64,000 nucleotides of DNA from Polaromonas sp. A23. GTDB taxonomy: Bacteria; Pseudomonadota; Gammaproteobacteria; Burkholderiales; Burkholderiaceae_C. The stretch covers positions 186,001 through 250,000 of the forward strand of contig NZ_MUNO01000037.1 of the NCBI RefSeq assembly GCF_002001015.1, written 5' to 3'. Made by a program: the position numbers and the translations under genes. Under the pieces are notes generated by a model. The model ran no database searches and was not told the origin of the DNA. It saw only the letters and a list, made by a program, of their open reading frames with translations. The first letter of the stretch is position 1. Each line of letters starts with the position of its first letter. Of the stretch, positions 1-10,452 are shown piece by piece.

Positions 1-736
1 TCTCGCCCAGCGCCTGCACCAGTTCCAGCATGCGGGTCTTGACCGGTTTCCCATCCCAGAAGCCGGTGCGGTATTTCACGTCCACGCCATAAGCCGAGGT
101 GTCCTGGCTGATCACCAGCAGTTCCCGGACGCCGCCTTCGAACAGTGCGCGCGCCTCATTGAGCACATCGCTGATCGGACGCGAAACCAGGTCGCCGCGC
201 ATCGAGGGAATGATGCAGAAGGTGCAGCGGTGGTTGCAGCCCTCGCTGATTTTCAGGTAGGCATAGTGCCTCGGCGTGAGCTTGATGCCGGCAATGCCGA
301 AGGCGTTGGGCACCAGGTCCACAAAAGGATCATGCGGTTTGGGCAGGTTCAGGTGCACCGCGTCCATGACCTCCTGCGTGGCATGCGGGCCGGTCACGGC
401 CAGTACGCTGGGATGCATCTGGCGCACCAGGTTGGCACCGCCCTCGCCTGTCTTGGCTCCCAGGCAGCCCGTCACAATGACCCGGCCGTTTTCCGCTAGT
501 GCCTCGCCTATGGTGTCCAGGCTTTCCCTGACCGCATCATCAATGAACCCGCAGGTGTTGACGATCACGAGGTCGGCACCTTCGAAGGTTTTGGAGGTCT
601 GGTAGCCTTCGGCGCTTAGCTGCGTGAGGATCAGTTCGGAATCGGTCAGGGCCTTGGGGCAGCCCAGGCTGACAAAACCGACGCGGGGCGCCGTGTTCAG
701 CGTGGAAGATGGGGGATTGGCAAGGGCTTGGCTCAT
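1..736 (-). CDS. rimO: Ribosomal protein S12 methylthiotransferase RimO (3' end outside window)
   Basis: Radical SAM enzyme that adds a methylthio group to the conserved aspartate of ribosomal protein S12. Only the first 245 codons lie in the window; the frame is still open at base 1. The N-terminal UPF0004 domain has its three cluster cysteines at about C26, C62 and C91 ([22 protein letters not shown]). The radical SAM cluster motif CNHRCTFC is at about 167-174, followed by [12 protein letters not shown]. This combination separates RimO from MiaB, which has a different N-terminal context. The ATG at 736 gives a normal family N-terminus ([10 protein letters not shown]...). The next gene upstream on this strand, phaR, ends 63 bases away and is probably transcribed separately. 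Confidence 0.95.
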   Translation of the reverse strand, partial: MSQALANPPSSTLNTAPRVGFVSLGCPKALTDSELILTQLSAEGYQTSKTFEGADLVIVNTCGFIDDAVRESLDTIGEALAENGRVIVTGCLGAKTGEGGANLVRQMHPSVLAVTGPHATQEVMDAVHLNLPKPHDPFVDLVPNAFGIAGIKLTPRHYAYLKISEGCNHRCTFCIIPSMRGDLVSRPISDVLNEARALFEGGVRELLVISQDTSAYGVDVKYRTGFWDGKPVKTRMLELVQALGE

Positions 737-799
737 GCCCTCTATTGTCTCAGAGCCGGCCTGCAGCAGACAGGCACCGCCCGAAAGACCCGGATAAGG

Positions 800-1417
800 T
801 CAGCGCTTCAGGCCCAGCGCAGCCAGCATCTGCTCACTCTGCTTTTGCATCTGTTCCTGCATTTGCGTGAACACGGTTTTTGACTGCTCCACATAATTGC
901 CCATCATGCCCTGCATGGCAGGCGACTGGGCATTGACGAACTGCGCCCAGGCCTCTGGCGTCAGTCCCTTGGACTGCTCCGACATCTTGAGCTGCAGGTC
1001 CATGAAAGACTGCACGTTTTTTTCGAGATAGCTGCCCATGAAACCCTGCAGCGCATTACCGTAGAACCGGATGATGTTGGCCAGCACCGCCTCAGTGAAC
1101 ATGGGCGCGCCGCCGGCTTCTTCCTCCAGGATGATCTGCAGCAAGATGCTGCGCGTCAGATCTTCGTTGGTCTTGGCATCCCGCACCACAAAATCGGCGC
1201 TGTCCATGACGAGGTTCTTGACCTCGGTTAGCGTGATGTAGGCCGAGGTATCCGTATCGTAGAGACGGCGATTCGGGTATTTCTTGATGACACGCGGCGA
1301 TGCCGTCTTGCCATTGCCGCCTTTGATGCCTGACATTTTTTCCGTCGCATCGCCGGCGGGAGATGCCGCGTCTGCTGACCGGCTCCTGGAGTGACTGTTG
1401 GGCTTGCTTTTGGGCAC
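800..1417 (-). CDS. phaR: Polyhydroxyalkanoate synthesis repressor PhaR
   Basis: DNA-binding regulator of polyhydroxybutyrate granule genes (phasins, synthase). The diagnostic PHB/PHA accumulation regulator domain starts with VIKKYPNRRLYDTDTSAYITL, followed by the LVVRDAKTNEDLTRSILLQI-type block and the MFTEAVLANIIRFYG helix. The C-terminal part is rich in Met and Gln (QMQEQMQKQSEQML), as usual for the family. I chose the GTG at 1417 because AGGAG lies 7 bases upstream; this gives 205 aa. A longer form from a TTG at 1450 and a shorter one from the ATG at 1336 are possible. Its function fits bdhA at 5.0 kb and phaZ at 19.4 kb in the same window. Confidence 0.92.
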   Translation of the reverse strand: MPKSKPNSHSRSRSADAASPAGDATEKMSGIKGGNGKTASPRVIKKYPNRRLYDTDTSAYITLTEVKNLVMDSADFVVRDAKTNEDLTRSILLQIILEEEAGGAPMFTEAVLANIIRFYGNALQGFMGSYLEKNVQSFMDLQLKMSEQSKGLTPEAWAQFVNAQSPAMQGMMGNYVEQSKTVFTQMQEQMQKQSEQMLAALGLKR

Positions 1418-1556
1418 TGCGGAACTCCTGTGAATGACTGCCTGTACCAATGCACAAGACTTGCTGACATTCTAGGAAGTATGCATGCTCACAATCACCT
1501 TGGTTTACCCTGTGTGCACCGGAGGTCCGGTGGACGGGAAAACAACTTCAGGAAAT

Positions 1557-1633
1557 TGGTAGGCGCGATTGGACTCGAACCAACGACCCCCACCATGTCA
1601 AGGTGGTGCTCTAACCAGCTGAGCTACGCGCCT
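1557..1633 (-). tRNA. tRNA-Val (anticodon GAC)
   Basis: A 77-nt cloverleaf on the minus strand with a 7-bp acceptor stem AGGCGCG/CGCGCCT, D arm AGCTCAGCTGGTTAGAGC, anticodon stem-loop with GAC, T arm GTTGGTTCGAGTCCAAT and an encoded CCA end. It lies between relA and phaR, in the same direction as both. Confidence 0.95.
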
Positions 1634-1709
1634 AAGGACTGTTCGACCTCGTCATTGTAGCAGGGCAAAACCGGTCTTTTGCCCGAGGCGCCGTATTTTT
1701 TGCAGGCCG

Positions 1710-3977
1710 TCACCGCCGCCGCGCTGAACGCACGCCACCGACCTCGGCAACAATGGTCAGCACCTGATTGAGCCGCCCCGAATCCGCCACCTCCACGGTG
1801 AAGGTCATCCAGGCAGTGCCGCCGCGGTTGTCCTTGACCGAGGTGGTCTGCACGCCAATCACGTTCATTTTTTCCCGCGCAAACACTTCCGAAATATCGC
1901 GCAGCAGGCCTTGCCGGTCAGCCGCTTCCACGGCCACGTCCACCGGGTAGACCGAACCGTCGCTGCTCTTGGGCTGGCTCCACTGGACTTCAATCACCCG
2001 GTCAGGGCTGCCGCCGGCCATGTTCCTGAAATTGCTGCAGTCGCTGCGGTGGATGCTCACGCCCTTGCCCTTGGTGACAAAACCGAGAATGGCATCGGGC
2101 GGCGCGGGCTTGCAGCATTTGGCCAGTTGCGTGAGCAGCGAGTCGATGCCGACCACCAACACGCCACCCTTACGTCCGCGCTCTGCGGCCTTGTCATGGC
2201 GGGGCTTTTTCGCCAAGACGTAGTCGTCCTGGGTCGGGGCGGGCTCAGGCGGCTTGAGCATGTTTTCAATCGTGCGCAATGACAGCTCGTCCTTGCCCAC
2301 CACCTCGAACAGATCTTCAGCGCTCTTGAAGCCCAGCTGGGTTGCCACATCCTCAAGCTTCATGGCGGTCTTGCCTTCGCGTTGCAGCAGCTTTTCCACC
2401 GCCTCGCGCCCGCGGGCCACGGTCTGGGCCATGGCCTGCGCGTTGAACCAGGCACGCACTTTCGACCTGGCGCGGTGGCTGGCCAGGAAGCCCAACTCAG
2501 GATTGAGCCAGTCGCGCGAAGGGCCGCCCTCTTTCGTGGTGACAACTTCCACGGTCTGACCGTTCTGCAGCGGCGTGTTCAGTGGCACCATGGCACCGTC
2601 GATGCGCGCGCCGCGGCAGCGATGGCCCAGACTGGTATGCACGCTGTAGGCAAAGTCCAGTGCCGTCGCGCCCTGCGGCAATTCAACGACGGCAGCGTCG
2701 GGCGTGAGCACGTAAATGCGGTCTTCGAACAGGCCCTGATTGCCTTCTCGCGCCTTGGCCGCCACCGGCCCCGACAGGTCGCGCTCCCAGGCCAGCAACT
2801 GCCGAAGCACGGCAATTTTTGCGTCGTACTCGCTGCTTGCCGATACACCGCTGTAACCCTTGGCGCCAGCCTCCTTGTAGGCCCAGTGCGCGGCCACGCC
2901 ATGTTCGGCGTGGTCGTGCATGGCCTGCGTGCGGATCTGTATCTCGACCGCCCGCTGCTGCGCATCGCGCACCACCGTGTGCAGCGACTGGTAACCGTTG
3001 GATTTGGGCTTGGCAATGTAGTCGTCGAACTCGCCTTCCACCGGCGTGAAATGCGAATGCACAAACCCGAGCGCCGCGTAGCAGCCCTTGACGTCGGCGG
3101 CAATCACGCGCAGCGCGCGGATGTCAAACACCTGCTCGAAGTCAAGCCCCTTGCCGCGCATCTTCTTGACGATGCTGTAGATGTGCTTGGGCCGGCCCTG
3201 CACCAGCGCGGCGATGCCGTTCTGGTTCAGCTCGCGTTCCAGCTGGGCGCGCAACGCTTCCATGAAAACCTCGCGCTCGGCACGTTTTTCATCAAGCAGG
3301 CGGGCAATGCTCTTGTAGGTGTCGGGTTCCAGAAAACGGAAGGCCAGGTCTTCCATTTCCCACTTGACCTGCCAGATGCCGAGACGGTTGGCCAGAGGTG
3401 CAAAAACGTTCAGCGATTCCCGCGCCACGGCCATTGGGCACGGCTGCCGAATCGCCGCAAAGTGACGCAGGGTCTGCAGGCGTGATGCGAGCCGCAGCAT
3501 GACGACCCGCAGGTCGCGCGAAAACGCCAGCAGCATCTTGCGGACGTTTTCGGTCTGTGCCGCCGGATCTTCCAGCTGCGCCCGGGTCTCCGCGGTGCGG
3601 GCCTGCTTCTGCACATTGACCAGTTTGGTGGTCTCCATGGCCAGCGCCGCGAAATTGGCGCCAAACGCCTTGGCAATCACCTCCTGCGGCTTGTTCAGAT
3701 GCGCACAGGCATGCACCAGGTAGGTAGCGGCCTGCATGGCTTCCGACCCACCAATGGCCCGGAGGATGGCGGCAACCGCGTCCGCATGGGCGAGGATGTT
3801 TTCCCCGGTGTCAAGGGTCTCGCTGGCGATCAGCGGCTCGGCGAAGGCTCTGGCACGGGCCAATGCATGCGGTTGGTCAGGCAGGCTGTCTGCCGTGGCC
3901 GTCACGATGGACGCATTGGGAAAGGGAGACAACGACGGTTTGGGCGAGGCACCTGGCCCGGCCCCGGCATGTTTCAT
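1710..3977 (-). CDS. relA: (p)ppGpp synthetase RelA, with a degenerate hydrolase domain
   Basis: Makes the stringent-response alarmone from ATP and GTP/GDP. Domains in order: an N-terminal HD-like domain (about 40-190), a synthetase domain (about 245-370, with GRPKHIYSIVKKMRGKG and NGYQSLHTVV), TGS (about 420-485), a zinc-finger/RIS segment (CCKPAPPDAILGF ... HRSDCSNF, about 640-680) and a C-terminal ACT domain. The hydrolase HD and ED residues are missing: the place of the usual LLHDV..ED reads YLVHACAHLN. The synthetase carries the EFDDYIA form of the EXDD/RXKD site, typical of monofunctional RelA. So I call RelA rather than SpoT. An ATG at 3977 is used; a GTG directly before it at 3980 is equally possible. 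It lies 26 bases after the stop of the upstream hydrolase. Confidence 0.93.
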   Translation of the reverse strand: MKHAGAGPGASPKPSLSPFPNASIVTATADSLPDQPHALARARAFAEPLIASETLDTGENILAHADAVAAILRAIGGSEAMQAATYLVHACAHLNKPQEVIAKAFGANFAALAMETTKLVNVQKQARTAETRAQLEDPAAQTENVRKMLLAFSRDLRVVMLRLASRLQTLRHFAAIRQPCPMAVARESLNVFAPLANRLGIWQVKWEMEDLAFRFLEPDTYKSIARLLDEKRAEREVFMEALRAQLERELNQNGIAALVQGRPKHIYSIVKKMRGKGLDFEQVFDIRALRVIAADVKGCYAALGFVHSHFTPVEGEFDDYIAKPKSNGYQSLHTVVRDAQQRAVEIQIRTQAMHDHAEHGVAAHWAYKEAGAKGYSGVSASSEYDAKIAVLRQLLAWERDLSGPVAAKAREGNQGLFEDRIYVLTPDAAVVELPQGATALDFAYSVHTSLGHRCRGARIDGAMVPLNTPLQNGQTVEVVTTKEGGPSRDWLNPELGFLASHRARSKVRAWFNAQAMAQTVARGREAVEKLLQREGKTAMKLEDVATQLGFKSAEDLFEVVGKDELSLRTIENMLKPPEPAPTQDDYVLAKKPRHDKAAERGRKGGVLVVGIDSLLTQLAKCCKPAPPDAILGFVTKGKGVSIHRSDCSNFRNMAGGSPDRVIEVQWSQPKSSDGSVYPVDVAVEAADRQGLLRDISEVFAREKMNVIGVQTTSVKDNRGGTAWMTFTVEVADSGRLNQVLTIVAEVGGVRSARRR

Positions 3978-4003
3978 CACGAGCAGTTTTTCAGGAAAAA
4001 ATT

Positions 4004-4903
4004 TCAGACAAGAAGAAAATCGCCCACCGTGCTGACCTGATCCATGGCGACCAGGGTCGGTGCATGCCCGACCCCTTCAAACTCCACCAGGCGTGCCCGG
4101 GGACCGCGTTGCGTCATGGCCAGCGCCGTGGCATGGCTGAGCAGATCCGATTGTGCTCCACGCAGGACCAGTGTCGGCGCCTTAATGTTGTCAAAAAGTT
4201 GCCAAAGCATGGCTTCGCCCTGCCTGGCCGACTCCTCGGTCGTTGCCCGCACCGGCACAGCAATGGCCGGGTCGTAATGCAGCATCACGCTGCCATCAAC
4301 CGCCCCGGGCACGGGCTTGACCATGTGGCGCGACAACGCCAGCCACTGCTCGGGCGTATGCGGGCCGAAACTGGTTGAAATCGCCCACATCGTGTCAGCG
4401 GCTTCCTGCAGCGAAGCAAAATGGCCAGCCTTGCCGAGGTAGGCGGCAATGCGCGTGATGGCCTGCCATTCGATGGCCGGCCCCACATCGTTGAGAACCA
4501 GTTTATTGACGGGCACAGGCAGGGGGAGTTCAGGCTGGCCGGCAATCGCCATACCGATCAGACCGCCCATGCTGGTACCGACCCAGTCCAGGGTCGTGAG
4601 AGGCGTTTGCAGGTGCAGCTGGTGGAGCAGCCCCATCATGTCGGCCGCGTACTGCGGAATCTGGTAGCCCATGGGGTCCTGGAGCCAGTCGCTCTGGCCA
4701 CGGCCCGCCACATCGGGGCAGATGACCCGGACCTGGTCACACAGGTACTCCGCCAGCACATCAAAATCCCGCCCCTGGCGCGACAGGCCATGGACACACA
4801 CGACCACGTGCGGATTGGCCGGGTCGCCCCATTGCCAGTAAGCCATGCGATGCCCTCCCGAGGCATCGGAGCAGGGTACGTAGTTCAGCGTAGGTTCAGT
4901 CAT
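4004..4903 (-). CDS. Alpha/beta hydrolase
   Basis: A 299-aa alpha/beta-hydrolase-fold protein of unknown substrate. The oxyanion-hole HG dipeptide is in VVVCVHGLSRQGRDF, the acid/turn region in PDVAGRGQSDW, the nucleophile elbow is GTSMGG and the likely catalytic His is in FEGVGHAPTL near the C-terminus. No signal peptide is visible, so it is probably cytoplasmic. It lies directly upstream of relA on the same strand and may share its transcript. It diverges from bdhA across 89 bases. It could be an esterase or a C-C bond hydrolase; the sequence does not decide. Confidence 0.85.
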   Translation of the reverse strand: MTEPTLNYVPCSDASGGHRMAYWQWGDPANPHVVVCVHGLSRQGRDFDVLAEYLCDQVRVICPDVAGRGQSDWLQDPMGYQIPQYAADMMGLLHQLHLQTPLTTLDWVGTSMGGLIGMAIAGQPELPLPVPVNKLVLNDVGPAIEWQAITRIAAYLGKAGHFASLQEAADTMWAISTSFGPHTPEQWLALSRHMVKPVPGAVDGSVMLHYDPAIAVPVRATTEESARQGEAMLWQLFDNIKAPTLVLRGAQSDLLSHATALAMTQRGPRARLVEFEGVGHAPTLVAMDQVSTVGDFLLV

Positions 4904-4992
4904 GGCGGAGGGAATCCGGTTGGCAGGCTTGATAATCGCCCAAGCCGCTTTTCAGCGTTTCATGGCATCGTAAATCATCCGGAGAAAACTTC

Positions 4993-5775
4993 ATGCTCAA
5001 AGGTAAAACTGCACTCGTGACCGGCTCCACCAGCGGCATTGGCCTGGGTATCGCCAAAGCGCTGGCAGCCCAGGGCGCCAACATTGTGCTCAATGGTTTC
5101 GGCGATGCCGAAGGACCCCAGGCAGAAATTGCGGCGCTTGGCGTGAAAGTGGCTTACCACGGCGCAGACATGAGCAAGCCTGCTGAGATTGAAGCAATGA
5201 TGAACTTTGCCGCTGCAAAGTTCGGCCAGGTCGATATTCTGGTGAACAACGCAGGCATCCAGCATGTGGCAAAAATCGAGAACTTTCCGATCGAGCGCTG
5301 GGATGCCGTGATCGCCATCAACCTGAGCAGCGCCTTTCATGCCACACGCCTGGCACTGCCCGCCATGCAAGCTGCCAATGGTGGCAAGGGCTGGGGCCGC
5401 ATCATCAACGTCGCCTCGGTCCATGGCCTGGTCGGGTCGGCTGAAAAATCCGCCTATGTAGCCGCTAAACACGGCATCGTGGGCCTGACCAAAGTCACAG
5501 CCCTTGAGAACGCCACGACCGGTGTGACCTGCAATGCCATCTGTCCCGGCTGGGTGCTCACGCCGTTGGTGCAGAAACAGGTCGATGCAAAAGCCGCAGC
5601 AGGCGGCATCTCCAACGAACAGGCCACGCAGCAACTGCTGGGCGAAAAAGAGCCATCGCTGCAGTTCACCACACCCGAGGAGCTTGGCGCACTGGCTGTG
5701 TTTTTCTGCTCACCCGCCGGCAACAATGTGCGCGGCGTGGCCTGGAACATGGACGGCGGCTGGGCCGCGCAGTAA
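4993..5775 (+). CDS. bdhA: 3-hydroxybutyrate dehydrogenase
   Basis: Short-chain dehydrogenase that oxidises D-3-hydroxybutyrate to acetoacetate with NAD+, the step after PHB depolymerisation. It has 260 aa, the family length. Visible motifs are the Rossmann glycine motif TGSTSGIG near the N-terminus, NNAG (about 88-91), the catalytic Ser in NVASVHGLVGS and the YVAAK Tyr/Lys pair. It also has AICPGWVLTPLV and the LQFTTPEELG segment that I associate with the 3-hydroxybutyrate dehydrogenase subfamily. The gene is monocistronic, closed by the hairpin terminator at 5783. Other SDR substrates cannot be excluded, but the match is close to full length. Confidence 0.93.
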   Translation: MLKGKTALVTGSTSGIGLGIAKALAAQGANIVLNGFGDAEGPQAEIAALGVKVAYHGADMSKPAEIEAMMNFAAAKFGQVDILVNNAGIQHVAKIENFPIERWDAVIAINLSSAFHATRLALPAMQAANGGKGWGRIINVASVHGLVGSAEKSAYVAAKHGIVGLTKVTALENATTGVTCNAICPGWVLTPLVQKQVDAKAAAGGISNEQATQQLLGEKEPSLQFTTPEELGALAVFFCSPAGNNVRGVAWNMDGGWAAQ

Positions 5776-5782
5776 CAAAGAA

Positions 5783-5812
5783 AAACCCCAAGCCATCGCT
5801 GGCTTGGGGTTT
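5783..5812. terminator. Bidirectional rho-independent-like terminator after bdhA
   Basis: A perfect 13-bp stem (AAACCCCAAGCCA, TCGC loop, TGGCTTGGGGTTT) starts 7 bases after the bdhA stop codon. A-rich DNA on the left and T-rich DNA on the right let it act in both directions: for bdhA on the plus strand and for tRNA-Val(CAC) on the minus strand. Confidence 0.85.
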
Positions 5813-5817
5813 AAATT

Positions 5818-5892
5818 TGGTGGGCGGTGCAAGTTTCGAACTTGCGACCCCTGCAGTGTGAATGCAGTGCTCTACCCCTGAGCTAACCGCCC
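5818..5892 (-). tRNA. tRNA-Val (anticodon CAC)
   Basis: A 75-nt cloverleaf with acceptor stem GGGCGGT/ACCGCCC, D arm TAGCTCAGGGGTAGAGC, anticodon stem-loop CTGCA-TTCACAC-TGCAG (anticodon CAC), T arm CGCAAGTTCGAAACTTGC and encoded CCA. It is the second valine tRNA in the window, 33 bases downstream of dnaQ on the same strand. Confidence 0.93.
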
Positions 5893-5925
5893 TGTTTGGT
5901 CAGCCTTAGATTATAAGGGCTTTTG

Positions 5926-6633
5926 TCATGCACTGGCCAGCACGCGCCACACAGTTTTGCCTTTGCTGCTTTTATCAATGTCGGCGAGCAGCACTTCATG
6001 AGCGGCCACCTCCTGTTCGTTGGCCAGCAGCAGCGGTAAATCAAATCCGCTCAGGTCTATTACCACAGCAGCACGGCCTTCCTGCGCGCCGCCGCCCACG
6101 TCCATCACCAGCGAGTTCTGCCCGCGCGTCAGGTTGATGTACACATCGGCCAGCAATTCCGCATCCAGCAGTGCTCCGTGCAAGGTGCGCCCGGAATTGT
6201 CGACCTCCAGGCGATCGCACAACGCGTCGAGCGAATTGCGTTTGCCGGGAAACATTTCCTTGGCCATCATCAGGCTGTCGGTGACCTTGGCCACACAGCG
6301 CCCGATGGGCTCGCGCCCCATCAGCTCGAGCTCCTTGTTCAGAAAGCTGATGTCAAACGGCGCGTTGTGGATGATGACTTCAGCGCCCTCCAGGTAAGCC
6401 AGCAACTCGTCGGCAACGGCCGGAAATTTCGGCTTGTCCTTCAGGAACTCGTTGCTGATGCCGTGCACCTTGAGCGCGTCCTCATGGCTGTCACGCTCCG
6501 GGTTCAGGTAGAAATGCCGGTTGTTGCCGGTGAGTTTTCGGCCGATCAGCTCGACGCAGCCGATTTCGATGATGCGGTCGCCGTTTTCAGCGGACAGGCC
6601 GGTGGTTTCAGTGTCTAGAACAATTTGGCGCAT
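5926..6633 (-). CDS. dnaQ: DNA polymerase III epsilon subunit (proofreading exonuclease)
   Basis: The 3'-5' proofreading exonuclease of the replicative polymerase. The Exo I motif DTETTGL (D7, E9) is at the N-terminus, Exo II is in IIHNAPFDISFLNKEL and Exo III in LHGALLDAELLADVYI. Its length of 235 aa is normal for DnaQ, and the C-terminal tail needed to bind the alpha subunit is present. It is downstream of fdx on the same strand. A GC-rich element that could terminate transcription separates the two, so it probably has its own promoter. Confidence 0.95.
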   Translation of the reverse strand: MRQIVLDTETTGLSAENGDRIIEIGCVELIGRKLTGNNRHFYLNPERDSHEDALKVHGISNEFLKDKPKFPAVADELLAYLEGAEVIIHNAPFDISFLNKELELMGREPIGRCVAKVTDSLMMAKEMFPGKRNSLDALCDRLEVDNSGRTLHGALLDAELLADVYINLTRGQNSLVMDVGGGAQEGRAAVVIDLSGFDLPLLLANEQEVAAHEVLLADIDKSSKGKTVWRVLASA

Positions 6634-6675
6634 GGTTCAGATGATAGCTGCGCTCGGTCCGTGGATGTTTTTCTG

Positions 6676-6746
6676 CAGGGCCGCCCCAAGGAAAAATGCG
6701 CGCCCCCTCGGGGGCAGCGCCGCACACGCAGTGGCAAGCGTGGGGG
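6676..6746 (-). repeat. GC-rich 3'-end element directly after the fdx stop codon
   Basis: On the coding strand the DNA after the fdx TAG begins CCCCCACGCTTGCC and includes a GCCCCC/GGGGGC hairpin (6702-6715), then T-rich sequence. The DNA after the pccA stop (27247-27327) begins almost identically and has a comparable CCCC/GGGG hairpin. A transcription-termination or mRNA 3'-end role is inferred. Confidence 0.6.
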
Positions 6747-7085
6747 CTAATGGTTTTCTTTGGCGTGATTGATCGAGTACTTGGGGATCTCGACGGTCAC
6801 ATCGGCCTGCGCCAGGATGGCCTGGCAGCTCAGGCGCGAGTTGGGTTCCAGGCCCCAGGCACGGTCCAGCAGATCTTCCTCGCTCTCGTCAATCTCGTTG
6901 AGCGACTTCATCCCCTCGCGCACGATGACGTGGCAGGTTGTGCAGGCGCAACTCATGTCGCAGGCGTGCTCGATGTTGATGTTGTTGTCGAGCAGTGCCT
7001 CGCAGATAGACGTGCCGGCCGACGCAGACACCTCGGCGCCGTTCGGGCAGTATTCGGGATGAGGCAGTATTTTGATGATGGGCAT
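6747..7085 (-). CDS. fdx: ISC-type [2Fe-2S] ferredoxin
   Basis: Adrenodoxin-type ferredoxin that supplies electrons to iron-sulfur cluster assembly. The four cluster ligands are visible as C42-x5-C48-x2-C51 (HACDMSCACTTCHV) and C87 (RLSCQAI). At 112 aa it is the normal size. It is the last gene of the isc operon here, 16 bases after the hscA stop. No iscX follows it; dnaQ comes next. Confidence 0.96.
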   Translation of the reverse strand: MPIIKILPHPEYCPNGAEVSASAGTSICEALLDNNINIEHACDMSCACTTCHVIVREGMKSLNEIDESEEDLLDRAWGLEPNSRLSCQAILAQADVTVEIPKYSINHAKENH

Positions 7086-7101
7086 GGTGGGTTCGGCGCT
7101 T

Positions 7102-8976
<1,875 letters not shown>

Positions 8977-9028
8977 GAATGTTCTGGGTCGCGCGAAGAC
9001 AAAGGGGGCGAAGGGGGTCTGTGAAAGC

Positions 9029-9550
9029 TTATTGTCCCAGCGAGTCGATGCGGGCATCAATCTCGCTGCCAAAGCGCTCAATAAACATAAGGCTTCTCAC
9101 CTGCTGTGCCGCTGCCGGAAAATTTTTCTCGCGGTCCAGCGATTGCTCTATTTTTGATAGCTGCACGCGCTTGCTCTCATTGGCCTGGGCGGCAATTTCT
9201 TCCAGGCTTTCGAGGCCTTCCGCCTCTTCCAGCGCCTCGCGCCACTGCATCTGCTGGACCAGGAAATCCGGCGGCATGGCGGTGTTGCTCTCGGCCTGGA
9301 TGGGTGCGCCATGCAGCTCGCACAGGTACATGGCACGCTTGAGCGGATTCTTCAGCCGCTGGTAAGCCTCATTGATGCGCACCGACCATTGCATGGCCAG
9401 CCGCTGGGCCGATGCACCCTGCGCCGCAAACTTGTCAGGGTGCGCTTCCCGCTGCAACTCTTTCCAGCGAGCATCAAGCACCGCGCGGTCCTGCGCAAAC
9501 TGCACAGGTACGTCAAAGAGTTCGAAATCGTTGGATTGGAGCGACGCCAC
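9029..9550 (-). CDS. hscB: Fe-S assembly co-chaperone HscB (J-domain protein)
   Basis: J-domain partner that delivers IscU to HscA and stimulates its ATPase. The J-domain has HPDKF at residues 37-41. The C-terminal three-helix IscU-binding domain includes the typical [18 protein letters not shown] and the end [19 protein letters not shown]. It has 173 aa, the normal length. It lies between iscA and hscA in the standard operon order. A copy of the interspersed repeat falls within codons about 120-137. Confidence 0.95.
   Translation of the reverse strand: MASLQSNDFELFDVPVQFAQDRAVLDARWKELQREAHPDKFAAQGASAQRLAMQWSVRINEAYQRLKNPLKRAMYLCELHGAPIQAESNTAMPPDFLVQQMQWREALEEAEGLESLEEIAAQANESKRVQLSKIEQSLDREKNFPAAAQQVRSLMFIERFGSEIDARIDSLGQ
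9141..9191 (+). repeat. Interspersed repeat copy inside hscB
   Basis: Plus-strand GCTCTATTTTTGATAGCTG.CGCGC..G...T.ATTGG.CTG.G aligns with the intergenic copy at 46381-46432, particularly the ATAGCTGCxCGCGC core. It is translated as part of HscB ([11 protein letters not shown] region). Confidence 0.55.
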
Positions 9551-9559
9551 TTGGAGAAT

Positions 9560-9689
9560 CTGGTTTCGTGATGGAAAGCGTAGCGAGCGGTCGTCAGGCT
9601 AGGCGCACGGAGCGCAGCAACCGGAACGTACTCAGGTACGTGAGGATTGCGAGCACCGCGCAACGACGCATGGCGCCCGCGCAGTAGCT
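9560..9689. repeat. Possible intergenic repeat element between hscB and iscA
   Basis: A 139-base gap in a tightly packed operon. It contains ACGTACTCAGGTACGT, a 6-bp stem with a 4-base loop (about 9626-9641). Around it are GC-rich motifs such as GCGTAGCGAGCGGTCG that resemble the DNA after pccA (27306-27320). I recognise the style as a Comamonadaceae intergenic repeat, but only one full copy is in this window. Confidence 0.4.
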
Positions 9690-10013
9690 TTACACGCGAA
9701 AGCTTTCGCCACAGCCGCAGCGGTCACGCTCATTCGGGTTAATGAATTTAAAGCCTTCATTGAGCCCCTCGCGCACAAAGTCGAGTTTGGTGCCATCGAT
9801 GTAGGCCATGCTTTTCGGGTCCACCAGCACCTTCACGCCGTTGTCTTCAAACACCACGTCTTCAGGCGCAATTTCGTCGGCGTATTCAAGCTTGTAGGCC
9901 AGGCCTGAGCAGCCGGTGGTCCTGACGCCCAGGCGCACGCCCACACCCTTGCCGCGTTTGGCCATATAGCGGGTGACGTGCCGTGCTGCGGCGTCGGTGA
10001 GGGTGACGGACAT
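9690..10013 (-). CDS. iscA: A-type Fe-S carrier protein IscA
   Basis: Iron-sulfur carrier of the HesB/IscA family. The three conserved cysteines are C35 (TTGCSGLAY) and C99/C101 (DRCGCGESF). It has 107 aa, the usual size, with 21 bases between the iscU stop and its ATG. In the isc cluster it takes its standard place between iscU and hscB. Confidence 0.96.
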   Translation of the reverse strand: MSVTLTDAAARHVTRYMAKRGKGVGVRLGVRTTGCSGLAYKLEYADEIAPEDVVFEDNGVKVLVDPKSMAYIDGTKLDFVREGLNEGFKFINPNERDRCGCGESFRV

Positions 10014-10034
10014 GATTCGCGAATCGATGAAAAG

Positions 10035-10421
10035 TTAGTGGGTGTGCTTCAGCTTGTAGTCGCTGACGGCTGCCTTGATGGCGTCTTCGGCCAGGATGGA
10101 GCAATGGATTTTCACCGGCGGCAGGGCCAGTTCTTCGGCAATGGCGCTGTTCTTGATGCTTGCTGCTTCGTCCAGGGTCTTGCCCTTGACCCACTCGGTC
10201 ACGAGCGAGCTGGAGGCAATGGCCGAACCGCAGCCATACGTCTTGAAGCGTGCGTCTTCAATCACGCCCGTCAGCGGATTGACCTTGATCTGCAGCTTCA
10301 TCACGTCGCCGCAGGCCGGCGCACCGACCATACCGGTGCCTACCGTGTCGTCGCCCTTTTCAAATGAGCCGACGTTGCGGGGGTTTTCATAGTGGTCCAC
10401 CACTTTTTCGCTGTATGCCAT
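10035..10421 (-). CDS. iscU: Fe-S cluster scaffold protein IscU
   Basis: Scaffold on which [2Fe-2S] and [4Fe-4S] clusters are built. The cluster-ligand cysteines are C37 (APACGDV), C64 (TYGCGSA) and C107 (KIHCSIL), and the HscA recognition motif LPPVK is at 100-104. The frame is open to 10571, but that extension overlaps iscS and is not family sequence. The ATG at 10421 follows AGAGG and gives MAYSEKVVDHYENPRNVG, the family N-terminus, and 128 aa. Confidence 0.97.
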   Translation of the reverse strand: MAYSEKVVDHYENPRNVGSFEKGDDTVGTGMVGAPACGDVMKLQIKVNPLTGVIEDARFKTYGCGSAIASSSLVTEWVKGKTLDEAASIKNSAIAEELALPPVKIHCSILAEDAIKAAVSDYKLKHTH

Positions 10422-10452
10422 TTTGTTTACCTCTTCAAGCTGTTTGCGCTGC

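Noticed and set aside
2382..3485. Long plus-strand open frame opposite relA
   Set aside because: It is antisense to a full-length conserved gene; such long shadow frames are common in high-GC DNA, and it matches no family.
1710..3980. Reading the RSH gene as bifunctional SpoT
   Set aside because: The HD hydrolase signature is missing (VHACAH in place of the HD..ED region), and the synthetase has EFDD, the RelA form.
8977..9081. Longer HscA N-terminus
   Set aside because: The added residues overlap hscB and do not resemble the Hsp70 family; the ATG at 8976 gives the normal start.
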